DNA of 64,000 nt, taken from Bacteroidia bacterium (lineage in GTDB: Bacteria > Bacteroidota > Bacteroidia > NS11-12g > UBA9320). The position numbers and the translations under genes are program-made. The notes under the pieces are model-generated. The model did not search any database. It had not been told where the DNA came from and was given only the letters and a program-made list of their open reading frames with translations. The stretch spans positions 1 to 64,000 of the forward strand of contig JAGYJG010000001.1 of assembly GCA_018402155.1 (NCBI GenBank). Direction: 5' to 3'. Every line of letters starts with the position of its first letter. The stretch's first letter is position 1. Shown here one piece after another: positions 45,633 to 55,160 of the stretch.

Positions 45633-46237
45633 TACGTTGTATGCAAAATAAGGTAATTATCAAAAAATTCATAATCTAGTTCTAAAGTTATAGTGTAGTC
45701 ATTTTTTAAAATATGACCAGTAAGCGTACCTTTTTCTGCTAGTTTTTGGTAGTCTAGCTTCATGTGATTTTTAAAATCTAATTCCCTGAGACCGTAGTAT
45801 TTATACATGGCTTCTTTAGCACACCAAAGAGTGTATAGACCGCGCAAATCTTCTTTTAAAAAGAGCTCCTCATCTGCTCTCATAAACTTATTTCCAATTT
45901 TGCGCACACGCTCGGTTATTTCCTCCAAATCTATACCGCATTCTCGTTTTTCGGTCAGCATAAATCCGGCATACTCTCCTGCGTGAGTTATCGATATTTT
46001 ATGGTTAGCACTTTCAAAATAGGGTTTACCATGCTCGTCTTTTTCTATCGGAGAAAAATCAGGCTTTACCTGATGTGCTAAGACTCTAGCTGCTAGGTTG
46101 TGTGTGCGCACTTTACCAAGATCTAAAGCATCTAGCCATGTTTTTGGTAGCAGAGACTGCAGCTCTTCTTTGGTTTCTGTAATGTGCCAAAGTGCAACTA
46201 TTCCACCTTTTATATGTTTCTTTGTATGTAATGGCAC
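45632..46237 (-). CDS. 4'-phosphopantetheinyl transferase superfamily protein
   Basis: 201 residues. The Sfp/AcpT-type motifs are present: ISITHAGEYAGFMLTEKREC, GIDLEEITERVRKI (metal-binding Asp-x-Glu) and LWCAKEAMYKYYGL (W-x2-K-E-x3-K). It transfers the phosphopantetheine arm of CoA to acyl carrier proteins, most likely in fatty acid or polyketide synthesis. Its start (MPLHTKKHIKG) overlaps the start of the divergent WD40 gene by a few bases. Only one ATG is in frame, so the overlap is real unless a rarer start is used. Confidence 0.85.
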   Translation of the reverse strand: MPLHTKKHIKGGIVALWHITETKEELQSLLPKTWLDALDLGKVRTHNLAARVLAHQVKPDFSPIEKDEHGKPYFESANHKISITHAGEYAGFMLTEKRECGIDLEEITERVRKIGNKFMRADEELFLKEDLRGLYTLWCAKEAMYKYYGLRELDFKNHMKLDYQKLAEKGTLTGHILKNDYTITLELDYEFFDNYLILHTT

Positions 46238-47130
46238 GTAGACCTAATATTGAGATTGCAAAAGTAGCACAAATGAAAGGGCATAAGGATGCAATTTATG
46301 ATTTTGTGCTTGACAAAGACAATCGTGCCATTTTTTCGGTAGGTGCAGAAGGATATGTAGTAAAATGGGAGATAGATAATCCCGAAAACGGCACTTTAGT
46401 TCTGCAAGGTGGCGAGGCATTTTATAGTATTTGGAAACAAGATAATGTCTTAAAACTCGGGAGTAGAAGTGGCAAGATATATTCGGTAAACTTGGTAAAT
46501 AATGAACTCGAAGATATTACGCAATTACATCAAGGGGGTATATTTTTTATACGCGATAAATTAAGTGGGGGAGAAGATGGAGTGCTGCTAAAATCAGAAA
46601 CGATAGCCCAGGAACTGGGACGCAATTTTGAGGTGCAAGATATGGCGCTAGCCCCCGACAGCTTGCGCTGTATTACTGAAAATGACAAGCATCTTTTTAT
46701 TGGTGCTTCTGATAACGCCATATATGTGTTGGATAAAGAAACCTATGAGGTAGACGAAATACTTAGAGGTCATACCAACTCTGTTTTTGCCGTGGCAATC
46801 TTAGATGACAATATACTGGTGAGTACAGGAAGGGATGCCACAATTCAGGCATGGGATCTTACCATAAATAAGCCTGTACACGCCGTGCCGGCACACGAAT
46901 ATCAGGTTAAGAGCTTGAGTTTTAATGGTGAGATTCTATTGAGTAGCAGTATGGATAAAACCATTAAACTATGGAATAATAAGCTTGAATTATTAAAAGT
47001 CATTGATTTTGAACGATACCGCGGACATACCAATTGTATCAATAAAGTAGAGTGGATAGATGAAAATCGTTTTGTGAGTTGCAGCGACGACCGCAGTTTG
47101 TGCCTTTGGAATGTAGAAATAATACGTTAA
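46231..47130 (+). CDS. WD40 repeat protein
   Basis: 299 residues from ATG 46231 (MARRPNIEIAKVAQMKGHKD); a longer start at 46192 would overlap the divergent gene deeply and is less likely. Repeats: KGHKDAIYDFVLDKDNRAIF, GSRSGKIYSVNL, IGASDNAIYVLDKETYEVDE, RGHTNSVFAVAILDDNILVS, AHEYQVKSLSFNGEILLSSS and RGHTNCINKVEWIDENRFVS with SCSDDRSLCLWN. About six to seven blades give one propeller. It is a scaffold for protein binding; partner unknown. Co-directional with dcd. Confidence 0.85.
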   Translation: MARRPNIEIAKVAQMKGHKDAIYDFVLDKDNRAIFSVGAEGYVVKWEIDNPENGTLVLQGGEAFYSIWKQDNVLKLGSRSGKIYSVNLVNNELEDITQLHQGGIFFIRDKLSGGEDGVLLKSETIAQELGRNFEVQDMALAPDSLRCITENDKHLFIGASDNAIYVLDKETYEVDEILRGHTNSVFAVAILDDNILVSTGRDATIQAWDLTINKPVHAVPAHEYQVKSLSFNGEILLSSSMDKTIKLWNNKLELLKVIDFERYRGHTNCINKVEWIDENRFVSCSDDRSLCLWNVEIIR

Positions 47131-47151
47131 AATTGCCCCTAGTAAAAAGCC

Positions 47152-47688
47152 ATGATACTTAGCGACAAACGAATTTTAGAAGAAATAGAAAAAGGTACCA
47201 TACTTATTGAGCCATTTAATAGGGATGATTTGGGTACTAATAGCTACGATGTTCACCTTGGCAAGCATTTGGCGTGCTATACCAATAGAGTGTTAGATGC
47301 AAGAGAGCACAATAAAATTGAGCATTTTGAGATTCCCATTGATGGGTTTGAATTGCAGCCTGGTGTGCTCTATCTCGGCGTTACAGAGGAGTATACAGAA
47401 ACACATGCACATATTCCTTTTTTAGAAGGAAAAAGTAGCACAGGTAGACTAGGTATAGACATACACGCTACTGCAGGTAAGGGTGATGTAGGTTTTTGTA
47501 ATACGTGGACGCTAGAGATAAGCGTAACTCAGCCGGTGAGAGTCTACAAAGGAATGCCGATAGGTCAATTGATTTACTTCGTAGTAGAGGGAGATGTAGA
47601 GGTAATGTACAACAAGAAGAAAAACGCTAAATATAACAAGCGTACCATCAAGCCGGTAGAGAGCATGATGTGGAAGAATAAATTTTGA
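47152..47688 (+). CDS. dcd: dCTP deaminase
   Basis: 178 residues, usual length. Conserved blocks: MILSDKRILEEIEKGTILIE, NSYDVHLG, FLEGKSSTGRLGIDIHATAG (substrate-binding and catalytic region with the KSS motif) and NTWTLEISV. It turns dCTP into dUTP, feeding dTMP synthesis. The ATG is preceded by a short leader from the WD40 gene 21 bases upstream. Confidence 0.92.
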   Translation: MILSDKRILEEIEKGTILIEPFNRDDLGTNSYDVHLGKHLACYTNRVLDAREHNKIEHFEIPIDGFELQPGVLYLGVTEEYTETHAHIPFLEGKSSTGRLGIDIHATAGKGDVGFCNTWTLEISVTQPVRVYKGMPIGQLIYFVVEGDVEVMYNKKKNAKYNKRTIKPVESMMWKNKF

Positions 47689-47746
47689 AGGAGAAACTAA
47701 CTCCATAGTAGGGTGAACTATTTCTTAATCCCAAGGGTATTATTTC

Positions 47747-49084
47747 TTATAATAGTTTCCGCGTTTTTACATTTCTTATGGACTCTCTTTTATCCAATAA
47801 AATAAGTAACCCAATAAAGGGGAGTATCCAAAACACTCGCGTATTTAGACGGTCAGATATATTGGCAAATTGAGCAACGGTCCAGCTATTGATAAAAATT
47901 GCTAGTAGACAAAAAATAATTCTATTTATTTCTAAAGAGCTAAGTTTACTGGTTTTCCAAAGCCAAAGAAGGGCAATTAATAAGGCACTGTTTATCAAGA
48001 AGTACCAGGAGTTGAAAAATGAAAACGATAGGGTTTGTAGCAATTGCTTTGTCCAACCCGCAGCAGCGATATCAATGGGGTAGTATTTTTTTATAGACTG
48101 TTGGATATTTGTTTGTGGTCCGTAGCTAAAAATAGCGTCTCCTGCATCTACTTGAAATGACATAGTCATTGCTCTAAAAAGAGAGGAGATAGCGAGCTTT
48201 GGCCAATTCCTAGGGGTGCCATATAGGGTACTTAAAATGTCGCGGTGTTCTATTCTCATAGCATTCCAGCCGCCTAGTTTTTCTACTGGGCTAGATTGGT
48301 TCCATACATATTGCCATCCGCGTAGAGGGAGTGAATCTTTATAGCGGCAAAGCTCCCATTTTTTGGTGTCGCATTCTTTGCAAAGCAGACCGTATAGAAG
48401 ACCGCTCTCCGCAGCTTGACCAACTAAAAATACTTCTGTAGATCTACCTAGCTCAAATTTTCCATGGTCTATCTGATTACTCAAACCTACCAAACCTAGT
48501 GAGACAAATGAAATTAGAATTAAGATTGAAGTCTTTTTTCGGCTAAATAGAGGTGACCAAATACTTAAGAATAATAATGATATAGCTAGTAAAAAATATA
48601 CCACAAAGTGAGTATTGTGGAAAGTACCTATAATTATAAGTAGGAAAAGGTACAAAGCTTGTATTTTAGAGGTAGCACTAAAATAAAGTAAAACCAATAA
48701 TATGGCCAATCCAGCATACACATCGGGCAGTAACTTATTTGCCTCCCAGCCTACTTGTGTGCAAAGTAATGTTAGTACTAATGCAGTAAAAACCGACTTT
48801 CTGTTTTTTAAGGAGGTAAATTCACAAATAGCCTGTTTTAGGGTCCAAAATACAATAAAACACTGTGCTAACAAGCTAAACCAAAGTGTATAATGCAGGG
48901 AGGTAATAGTTAAAAACCAACCATAAAAAACGGGTCTTTCGTATGGAACAGTCCGTTCCCAAGCTCCGTTGAGATAAGAAGCTGTATCTCCAGTAATAAA
49001 TGGAAATCCGTTGTAAAAGGATAAGCTGGCCACTGCGAGACTCCCTGCAATTGCGAGAAGTATGTTTGAATGCTTGATAGCCAT
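47747..49084 (-). CDS. Multi-span membrane protein, unknown (glycosyltransferase-C-like)
   Basis: 445 residues with about ten spans (LLAIAGSLAVASLSFYNGF, LHYTLWFSLLAQCFIVFWTL, IQALYLFLLIIIGTFHNTHF and others). The N-terminal loop TGDTASYLNGAWERTVPYER after the first span contains the Asp-x-Ser and Arg/Glu residues seen in GT-C mannosyltransferase-like proteins; this is a resemblance only. A soluble loop near 220-260 carries Cys residues (LCKECDTKKWELCRY). It lies 14 bases upstream of pyrH's stop on the same strand, but shows no functional link. Confidence 0.6.
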   Translation of the reverse strand: MAIKHSNILLAIAGSLAVASLSFYNGFPFITGDTASYLNGAWERTVPYERPVFYGWFLTITSLHYTLWFSLLAQCFIVFWTLKQAICEFTSLKNRKSVFTALVLTLLCTQVGWEANKLLPDVYAGLAILLVLLYFSATSKIQALYLFLLIIIGTFHNTHFVVYFLLAISLLFLSIWSPLFSRKKTSILILISFVSLGLVGLSNQIDHGKFELGRSTEVFLVGQAAESGLLYGLLCKECDTKKWELCRYKDSLPLRGWQYVWNQSSPVEKLGGWNAMRIEHRDILSTLYGTPRNWPKLAISSLFRAMTMSFQVDAGDAIFSYGPQTNIQQSIKKYYPIDIAAAGWTKQLLQTLSFSFFNSWYFLINSALLIALLWLWKTSKLSSLEINRIIFCLLAIFINSWTVAQFANISDRLNTRVFWILPFIGLLILLDKRESIRNVKTRKLL

Positions 49085-49098
49085 GTTGAGAAGTATAT

Positions 49099-49806
49099 CT
49101 AGCTGACTAAAGTACCAATAAGTTCACCTTTTACAACTTTCAGTAGGTTACCTTTTTGGTTCATATCGAATACTATAATAGGAAGCTCATTCTCTTGACA
49201 CAGTGTGAAGGCGGTCATATCCATTACTTTAAGGTTACGCTGTATAGCCTCTGTGAAACTTAGTTTATCGTATTTGGTGGCTTTGCTATCTTTTTCAGGA
49301 TCTGCTGTGTATATTCCATCTACACGTGTACCTTTTAAGATTACATCCGCTTCCATTTCAACTGCCCTCAAACTTGCTGCAGTATCTGTTGTAAAGTAGG
49401 GGTTTCCCGTTCCTGCTCCGAAAATTACTACTCTGCCTTTTTCTAGGTTGCGTATCGCTTTTCGGCGAATAAATGGTTCAGCTATTTGCTCCATTTTTAT
49501 TGCACTCGTTAGTCGGGTGAAAACATCTTCGTTTTCTAGTGCTCCTTGTAGTGCCATGGCATTTATCATAGTAGCCAGCATGCCCATGTAGTCAGCATTG
49601 GCCCGATCTTTCATTCCGCCCTCTACACCACTTACTCCTCTAAAAATATTGCCCCCACCAATGACGATAGCAACTTCTACTCCAGCGTTTATCACCTCCT
49701 TTATTTCCCTAGCGTACATTGTTAAGATGCTGCTGTCTATGCCAAATTCTTTTTCGCCAAGCAAAGCTTCGCCACTTAGTTTTAGTAAAATTCTTTTGTA
49801 AGTCAT
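49099..49806 (-). CDS. pyrH: UMP kinase
   Basis: 235 residues from the ATG at 49806 ([20 protein letters not shown]); an in-frame ATG 26 codons upstream (49884) would add a non-conserved extension. Family motifs: [91 protein letters not shown] and [20 protein letters not shown]. It phosphorylates UMP to UDP. A TAACTTTG promoter box at 49893-49900 gives a leader of about 80 bases. This supports the shorter protein but does not exclude the longer one. Confidence 0.93.
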   Translation of the reverse strand: MTYKRILLKLSGEALLGEKEFGIDSSILTMYAREIKEVINAGVEVAIVIGGGNIFRGVSGVEGGMKDRANADYMGMLATMINAMALQGALENEDVFTRLTSAIKMEQIAEPFIRRKAIRNLEKGRVVIFGAGTGNPYFTTDTAASLRAVEMEADVILKGTRVDGIYTADPEKDSKATKYDKLSFTEAIQRNLKVMDMTAFTLCQENELPIIVFDMNQKGNLLKVVKGELIGTLVS

Positions 49807-49892
49807 TGTTTTCTGTGTATTTTTAACTGAAGATATGTCTTCAGTTTGATAAGAAGTATCTGATGTGCTATGCCAATGCTCCATTCAACGCC

Positions 49893-49900
49893 CAAAGTTA
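49893..49900 (-). promoter_or_regulatory. Promoter -7 box of pyrH
   Basis: Reverse-strand TAACTTTG matches the Bacteroidota TAnnTTTG box, 86-93 bases before the pyrH ATG. No clear TTG -33 element lies at the standard spacing, so the assignment is moderate. Confidence 0.45.
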
Positions 49901-50286
49901 AGGCTTATTTTGATTGTATGAAAATATTTGTTGTTGTTGACTCGGTGTTGATATACAAGAAATGAAATTATGTCTCATATTCAGCATATAATTTTATTTC
50001 AACAGATTCCTTTTTAGTCTTTATTCCTTGTATTTTTAGTAGGGTGTAGATATACAAAAAATGACAGCCACAAAGATAAATATAATCTAAGAAGACCTAT
50101 TTGAGTATTCTGCTTGGTTGATTTTACCCGTTAAAACAAATAGCCGAAACTAGTTATATGCTAAAATTTTTCTTTTGCTCCCTACGGCCCTACTAATTTA
50201 GTGAGTTCTAACTTATAAAGTTATTCACTTCATAGGCGATTCCTAGAATCTGTACCTAAAGGTGAAAATGTATTGTGTGATTTATC

Positions 50287-50315
50287 AAAAAAAAAGGCGA
50301 TTCGTACGAATCGCC
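50287..50315 (-). terminator. Terminator of the rplM-rpsI-rpsB-tsf operon
   Basis: A perfect 20-bp palindrome, GGCGATTCGTACGAATCGCC (50296-50315), is followed on the reverse strand by nine Ts. It sits 30 bases beyond the tsf stop. A classic Rho-independent terminator. Confidence 0.92.
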
Positions 50316-50344
50316 TTCCAATATTAAACACCAAAAAGTTTCAA

Positions 50345-51178
50345 TTATGCTCCCAATTGGAATCGGGTGAATGCTTTTACCACTAAGCTTTTATCTACTG
50401 TTTTCAAAAAAGATTCTACGGTCATAGAGCTATCTTTTACATACGACTGAGCCAATAGTGTGTTGTCTTTGTAGTAGCGTTGGAGTTTACCTTCTGCTAT
50501 TTTGTCAAGCATTGCTTCAGGTTTTCCCTCTTGCTCTGCAATTTCTCTACCTATTTTCAACTCTTTGTCTTTTATCTCTTGTGGAACTGCATCAGCATCA
50601 ACCGCTATAGGATTCATTGCTGCTATTTGCATAGCGAGATCTCTACCTGCTTCTAGCGCTTTTTCATTATTAGAATTCAAAGCTACCAATACACCTATAC
50701 GGTTTGCGCCGTGGTTATAGGCGGCTACACCTTCTGAAGAGACGAGTGCATAATTAGATATTTCTACTTTTTCGCCAATTACTGCGGTTTTGTCTACCAA
50801 TATTTCTCCTAAAGTTTTGCCTTCCCAAGGAGTAGCAAGAAGAGTGTCTTTATCTGCTACTTTGTTTTCCAAAGCATAATCTGCAATACTGTTGGCAAAC
50901 GCTGTGAAGTCATCATTTTTGGCTACGAAATCTGTTTCGCAGTTTACTTCTACAACAATACCGTACGTGTTGTCAGAAGAAGCTTTAGCTATAGACAGAC
51001 CTTCTGCAGCATCTCTATCTGCCCTTTTAGCTGCTTTTGCAGCACCTTTTTTACGAAGTACATCCACTGCTTCGTCCATATCTCCGTTGGCTTCTTGCAA
51101 TGCTTTCTTGCAATCCATCATCCCTGCACCTGTCATTTGTCTGAGTTTATTTACTGCAGACGCTGTAATAGTTGTCAT
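50345..51178 (-). CDS. tsf: Translation elongation factor Ts
   Basis: 277 residues. The N-terminal UBA-like start (ITASAVNKLRQMTGAGMMDC) with KKALQEANGDMDEAVDVLRK and the core IVVEVNCETDFVAKNDDFTA are diagnostic. It recycles GDP from EF-Tu. It is the last gene of the ribosomal operon; 46 bases separate it from rpsB. Confidence 0.95.
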   Translation of the reverse strand: MTTITASAVNKLRQMTGAGMMDCKKALQEANGDMDEAVDVLRKKGAAKAAKRADRDAAEGLSIAKASSDNTYGIVVEVNCETDFVAKNDDFTAFANSIADYALENKVADKDTLLATPWEGKTLGEILVDKTAVIGEKVEISNYALVSSEGVAAYNHGANRIGVLVALNSNNEKALEAGRDLAMQIAAMNPIAVDADAVPQEIKDKELKIGREIAEQEGKPEAMLDKIAEGKLQRYYKDNTLLAQSYVKDSSMTVESFLKTVDKSLVVKAFTRFQLGA

Positions 51179-51224
51179 TGTTCTATTAGTTTATGAAAAT
51201 GTGTTATTTTTTTTTAAAATTTGA

Positions 51225-51992
51225 TTAAACTTCAGTTTCAGCAGGTGTGCCGTCAGCAATGATTTCTTCTTCCTCATCTTTGTCTTTACTTGCTTGCTCT
51301 TTAGCTTGTGCACGTTCTTGTAAACCTTTTGCAATAGCATTAGTTACCTCAGTTACTAGTAGGTGAAGTGACTTCGCAGAGTCATCATTCCCCGGTATAG
51401 GAAAATCAGCTTTAGTTGGATCAGAATTGGTATCTACGATAGCAAATATCGGGATATTCAATTTCTGTGCTTCTTTCACAGCGATATGTTCACGTTTTAT
51501 ATCAACTATAAAAAGTGCAGCAGGTATTCTATTCAAATCTTCTATTCCGCCAAGCACTCGGTACAATTTCTCTTGTTCACGAGACTTCATCAAGCGCTCT
51601 TTTTTGTTCATATTATCGAACGTACCATCGGATTTCATTTTCTCGATAGCTTGCATCTTCTTAATAGACTTGCGCACAGTTGCAAAATTAGTCAACATAC
51701 CACCTAGCCATCTTTGACTTACGTATGGCATATTCACTCTTTTTGCTGATTCTTCTACGATATCTTTCGCTTGCTTTTTGGTAGCTACAAACATCACCTT
51801 TCGGCCAGTCCTTGCTATATTTGCTATAGCATGTTGCGCCTCATCAAGTTTTGCCGAAGTTTTATTCAAATCTATAATATGGATTCCGTTTTGCTCCATA
51901 AAAATATACGGAGCCATTTTTGGGTTCCATTTACTGGTGAGGTGACCAAAATGTACACCTGCTTCTAATAATTGTTCTGTACTAACTGCCAT
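51225..51992 (-). CDS. rpsB: 30S ribosomal protein S2
   Basis: 255 residues. Markers: [57 protein letters not shown] and [11 protein letters not shown]. An acidic tail ([13 protein letters not shown]) is common in this phylum. Starts 4 bases after the rpsI stop. Confidence 0.96.
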   Translation of the reverse strand: MAVSTEQLLEAGVHFGHLTSKWNPKMAPYIFMEQNGIHIIDLNKTSAKLDEAQHAIANIARTGRKVMFVATKKQAKDIVEESAKRVNMPYVSQRWLGGMLTNFATVRKSIKKMQAIEKMKSDGTFDNMNKKERLMKSREQEKLYRVLGGIEDLNRIPAALFIVDIKREHIAVKEAQKLNIPIFAIVDTNSDPTKADFPIPGNDDSAKSLHLLVTEVTNAIAKGLQERAQAKEQASKDKDEEEEIIADGTPAETEV

Positions 51993-51996
51993 GATA

Positions 51997-52383
51997 TTAA
52001 CGCTTACTGAATTGTGTTTTCTTACGTGCTTTTGGTTGTCCTGGTTTTTTACGCTCTACAGAACGAGAATCTCTTGTCATTAGACCCTGTGCCCTTAAAG
52101 CAGGTTTTAAATCAGCATCTAGCTTTACTAAAGCGCGTGCAATAGCAAGTTTTATTGCATCTGCTTGCCCGGTAGTACCTCCGCCGTCTACATTTACCTT
52201 TATGTCATACTTGCCTTCTACCTCGCATATAGCTAGGGGCAAATTAACATAGTATCTCGACTCTTGAGAAGCAAAGTACTCTTCTAACGGTCTGTTGTTC
52301 ACCGTAATAGCACCTTTACCTTCACTCATGTATACACGAGCTACTGATGATTTTCTTCTCCCAATTGTATTTATAACGTCCAT
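51997..52383 (-). CDS. rpsI: 30S ribosomal protein S9
   Basis: 128 residues with [40 protein letters not shown] and the basic C-terminal tail [18 protein letters not shown] that reaches the P-site. Length normal; co-transcribed with rplM, 7 bases upstream. Confidence 0.96.
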   Translation of the reverse strand: MDVINTIGRRKSSVARVYMSEGKGAITVNNRPLEEYFASQESRYYVNLPLAICEVEGKYDIKVNVDGGGTTGQADAIKLAIARALVKLDADLKPALRAQGLMTRDSRSVERKKPGQPKARKKTQFSKR

Positions 52384-52390
52384 ATAATGA

Positions 52391-52834
52391 TTAAATCTCT
52401 AATTTGGTTGGCTTTTGTGCCTCGTGTGGGTGTTCAGCACCTACATAAACATGCATATTGCTAAATAATTTTCTGCCCAATCTGTTTTTTGGTAACATAC
52501 CGCGTACGCCTCGCTCTACAAGGTCTTTCGGTTTCCTTTCTAGCAAATGCTTGGCTAACGTTACTCTTCTACCTCCTGGGTATCCACTAAATGTCTCGTA
52601 TTCTTTTACATCCATTTTATTACCCGTCATGGTAATTTTTTCAGCATTGATTACGATTACATTGTCTCCACAATCTACGTGCGGCGTGTAACTTGGCTTC
52701 GTTTTGCCTCTTAGTACTTTGGCTACTTCAGAACAAAAACGACCTAGCGTTTTTCCTTCAGCGTCAACTATAACCCACTGCTTGTCAACAGTTTTGCTAT
52801 TAGCTGATATGGTTTTGTATGATATTGTATCCAC
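52391..52834 (-). CDS. rplM: 50S ribosomal protein L13
   Basis: 147 residues. Markers: WVIVDAEGKTLGRFCSEVAK, LRGKTKPSYTPHVDCGDNVI, VINAEKITMTGNKMDVKEY, YPGGRRVTLAKHLLERKPKD and GMLPKNRLGRKLFSNMHVY. First gene of the operon, with its promoter 35-64 bases upstream. Confidence 0.96.
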   Translation of the reverse strand: MDTISYKTISANSKTVDKQWVIVDAEGKTLGRFCSEVAKVLRGKTKPSYTPHVDCGDNVIVINAEKITMTGNKMDVKEYETFSGYPGGRRVTLAKHLLERKPKDLVERGVRGMLPKNRLGRKLFSNMHVYVGAEHPHEAQKPTKLEI

Positions 52835-52868
52835 AATTAAACTTTGTTTATTCTTAAAAATCGGGCTG

Positions 52869-52898
52869 CAAAAGTACCATTTTGTCCTATATATTCAA
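52869..52898 (-). promoter_or_regulatory. Promoter of the rplM operon
   Basis: On the reverse strand: TTG (52896-52898), a 19-base spacer, then TACTTTTG (52869-52876), followed by CAGCCCG where transcription should start. This fits the Bacteroidota TTG-N17-23-TAnnTTTG consensus well. Confidence 0.75.
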
Positions 52899-52953
52899 GT
52901 ATTATAAAATAAAATATTGAAAGTTATGGGTATTGTTAATTTTTGACGGTTAT

Positions 52954-53460
52954 CTATACCTTCTTTTGCCAGTACTCCACGTCTATCCATTGTTCTTTTT
53001 TGTACCCTACTTTTTCAAATCTTCCTACCTTCCTAAAACCTAATTTCTGATGTAGTTTTATGCTGTCATCATTTGGAATGGTGATGCAAGCGATAGCATT
53101 TGCAATCTCGAAAAGCTGTAAGGACGTCAGTAGTGCATTGTAGAGCCTGGCTCCAAGTCCTTTGTGATGAAAGGATGGGTGCATATATATGGTAGTCTCG
53201 GCACAGTGCTTGTAGGCTGGTTTGGTTTTCCATGCAGCGGCGTATGCGTATCCGGCTAGTTGTTCTCCCTCTGCCATCACTAGTACTGGAAGGTTCTTTT
53301 GCAAGTCAGTTATTTTCTGTTGCATATCGGGTATTGAAATAGGCTGAATATCAAACGTGATCAAGGTGTTAGCAACAAAATGGTTGTAAATATCTGCTAT
53401 CGCAGCAGCATCTTTAGGTGTGGCCTCGCGTATTTGTGTAGGTGGCTGTGTTTCGGTCAT
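52954..53460 (-). CDS. GNAT N-acetyltransferase (phosphinothricin/Pat-like)
   Basis: 168 residues. REATPKDAAAIADIYNHFVA and AYAAAWKTKPAYKHCAETTI, then the acetyl-CoA loop YMHPSFHHKGLGARLYNALL and ACITIPNDDSIKLHQKLGFR, follow the Pat/YncA pattern, which acetylates small amines such as methionine derivatives or phosphinothricin-like toxins. It starts 4 bases after the ferredoxin stop and is probably co-transcribed with it. Confidence 0.88.
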   Translation of the reverse strand: MTETQPPTQIREATPKDAAAIADIYNHFVANTLITFDIQPISIPDMQQKITDLQKNLPVLVMAEGEQLAGYAYAAAWKTKPAYKHCAETTIYMHPSFHHKGLGARLYNALLTSLQLFEIANAIACITIPNDDSIKLHQKLGFRKVGRFEKVGYKKEQWIDVEYWQKKV

Positions 53461-53464
53461 AGGC

Positions 53465-53788
53465 CTATTCTCCGGTTAGTTCGCCCATTTGTATTTCTAA
53501 TCCGTCTATGGTATCACTTACGGGTATTTGGCACATTAGTCTGCTGCCTTCTATCTCTAGTACAAATGCTTCGTCGAGCATAGCTTCTTCGTCTTCACTC
53601 ATATCTGGTAGTTCGTGCTCACTTTTTACGATACAGTTGCATGTAGCGCACATGGCCATTCCGCCACACGTAGCTTTGATAGGAAGCTCATTTGCACGTA
53701 TAGCTTCCATTACGTTCATTCCCATATCGGTAGGCGCTTGTATTTCGTGTGCATTGCCGTTTAGGTCTGTCACGTATATGGTTATCAT
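53465..53788 (-). CDS. [2Fe-2S] ferredoxin (adrenodoxin/Isc-type)
   Basis: 107 residues from ATG 53788; a GTG at 53797 would lie at or before the predicted transcription start, so I prefer the ATG. Iron-sulfur ligands: CGGMAMCATC (C-x5-C-x2-C) and the fourth Cys in SRLMCQIPV. The acidic stretch HELPDMSEDEEAMLDEA is typical of adrenodoxin-like ferredoxins that serve iron-sulfur cluster assembly or oxygenases. Length normal. Leads a small operon with the GNAT gene. Confidence 0.9.
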   Translation of the reverse strand: MITIYVTDLNGNAHEIQAPTDMGMNVMEAIRANELPIKATCGGMAMCATCNCIVKSEHELPDMSEDEEAMLDEAFVLEIEGSRLMCQIPVSDTIDGLEIQMGELTGE

Positions 53789-53802
53789 ATCTTCCACGGG
53801 TG

Positions 53803-53834
53803 CAAAGGTAGTGAAGTGTTTATTTTGATCTCAA
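53803..53834 (-). promoter_or_regulatory. Promoter of the ferredoxin gene
   Basis: Reverse-strand TTG (53832-53834), 21-base spacer, TACCTTTG (53803-53810), the Bacteroidota consensus. It places the start site just in front of the ATG at 53788. Confidence 0.65.
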
Positions 53835-53842
53835 TAAATACT

Positions 53843-54319
53843 TTATTGATTAAAGATTGTAATGGGAAGTTGTTCTAAAGAGTAAGACTGGTCATCAATT
53901 AAAATGGAATCAATGTCTATTTGTGCGCAAATTCCACAGCACCCTCCATTCTCAGTTGGGGTGTTATTAGTGAACAAGAGTTTCTGTATAATGATATTCT
54001 TACCACTTGGTAAAGATACAACACTAGAATCATAGGCGTTGAAATCGTGAAGATGATCAAGTCGAAATTCACTGAAGGATAGAAAGGTGTCATGCAAGAA
54101 GCTGAGTTCAGACTCTTCATCGTTTCTAAAGTTCTGGAAAGTAATCTTACCAATTTCTTCTAACGTAAATGTATCTTTTCCTCTCGTATTGAATGTTAAA
54201 ATTGGAAATGAACCTGCTTCGGGACAGGCTATGCACTCTACGTCATTGCATCCAAAGAATCTACAAGAGGACAAACTAAAGATTGATGCGTATAATATTA
54301 GTAATGTTATCGTTTTCAT
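53843..54319 (-). CDS. Lipoprotein of unknown function
   Basis: 158 residues. The signal with lipobox (LILYASIFSLSSC, Cys19) implies a membrane lipoprotein. A second Cys group (CNDVECIAC) follows, then a beta-rich part with a distal GGCCGIC. I recognise no family. It is between the ferredoxin operon and murQ, 21 bases from murQ's stop. Confidence 0.55.
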   Translation of the reverse strand: MKTITLLILYASIFSLSSCRFFGCNDVECIACPEAGSFPILTFNTRGKDTFTLEEIGKITFQNFRNDEESELSFLHDTFLSFSEFRLDHLHDFNAYDSSVVSLPSGKNIIIQKLLFTNNTPTENGGCCGICAQIDIDSILIDDQSYSLEQLPITIFNQ

Positions 54320-54340
54320 TCTTTATTTAAGATATAAAAA

Positions 54341-55147
54341 TTACCACCTCCCAGTAGCTTCTACAGCTTTCCTCACACTTCCGTGTTTCAGCAATAAGTC
54401 TTTGGCAGTGTATTCATCCAAGCCCGTTTGCTCCATAATCATTCGTGTGCCGCGCATGATTAGTTTTTTGTTGCTTAGTTGCATGTCGACCATACTATTG
54501 CCTTGTACGTGGCCCAGTTTTATCATTAGGCTGGTGCTTATCATATTGAGTATAAGTTTCTGTGCTGTTCCGCTTTTCATTCGTGTGCTGCCGGTTACAT
54601 ACTCAGGACCTACTACCACGTCTATGGCATAATCAGCTATCTCACCTATTTTGCTTTGCGTATTGCAAGCTATAGCGCCACAAGTTATTCCATTCGTTTT
54701 ACAGTTTTCTAAAGCGCCTAGTACATAGGGTGCTCCTCCACTGGCACTTATGCCTATCACAAAATCTCGTTTGCTTATACTGTGTTCTTGTAGGTCGTAC
54801 CAGCCCTGCAAAGGGTCATCTTCGGCATTTTCTACGGCTTTACGTATAGCGGTATCTCCACCTGCAATAATTCCCACAACCAAACCTTGCGGTACACCAT
54901 AAGTTGGAGGGCATTCACTGGCATCTACTATACCTAGTCTGCCGCTGGTGCCACTCCCTAGGTAAAAGAGTCTGCCACCGTTTAGCATTTTTACATACGC
55001 GGCATCTATCAATGCGCGTATACTCTCTAGTTCTTGTGCTATGGATTGGGGCACCGTTTGGTCTTCGCGGTTCATTCCTTGCAGCAGTTCTAGGGTAGAT
55101 TTTTGGTCTAGGTTGTCGTGGTTGCTTTCTGATTCTGTAGTGAGCAT
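54341..55147 (-). CDS. murQ: N-acetylmuramic acid 6-phosphate etherase
   Basis: 268 residues. The SIS-domain signature GRLFYLGSGTSGRLGIVDAS is followed by GVPQGLVVGIIAGGDTAIRK, VIGISASGGAPYVLGALENC, the family-typical YVTGSTRMKSGTAQKLILNM and VQGNSMVDMQLSNKKL. It removes lactate from MurNAc-6P, recycling peptidoglycan. The length is at the short end of the usual range of around 270-300, and all motifs are intact. Confidence 0.93.
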   Translation of the reverse strand: MLTTESESNHDNLDQKSTLELLQGMNREDQTVPQSIAQELESIRALIDAAYVKMLNGGRLFYLGSGTSGRLGIVDASECPPTYGVPQGLVVGIIAGGDTAIRKAVENAEDDPLQGWYDLQEHSISKRDFVIGISASGGAPYVLGALENCKTNGITCGAIACNTQSKIGEIADYAIDVVVGPEYVTGSTRMKSGTAQKLILNMISTSLMIKLGHVQGNSMVDMQLSNKKLIMRGTRMIMEQTGLDEYTAKDLLLKHGSVRKAVEATGRW

Positions 55148-55160
55148 AGTGTTGTATAGT

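Noticed and set aside
46192..46230. Earlier start for the WD40 gene
   Set aside because: It would extend deep into the divergent gene and adds residues with no propeller character.
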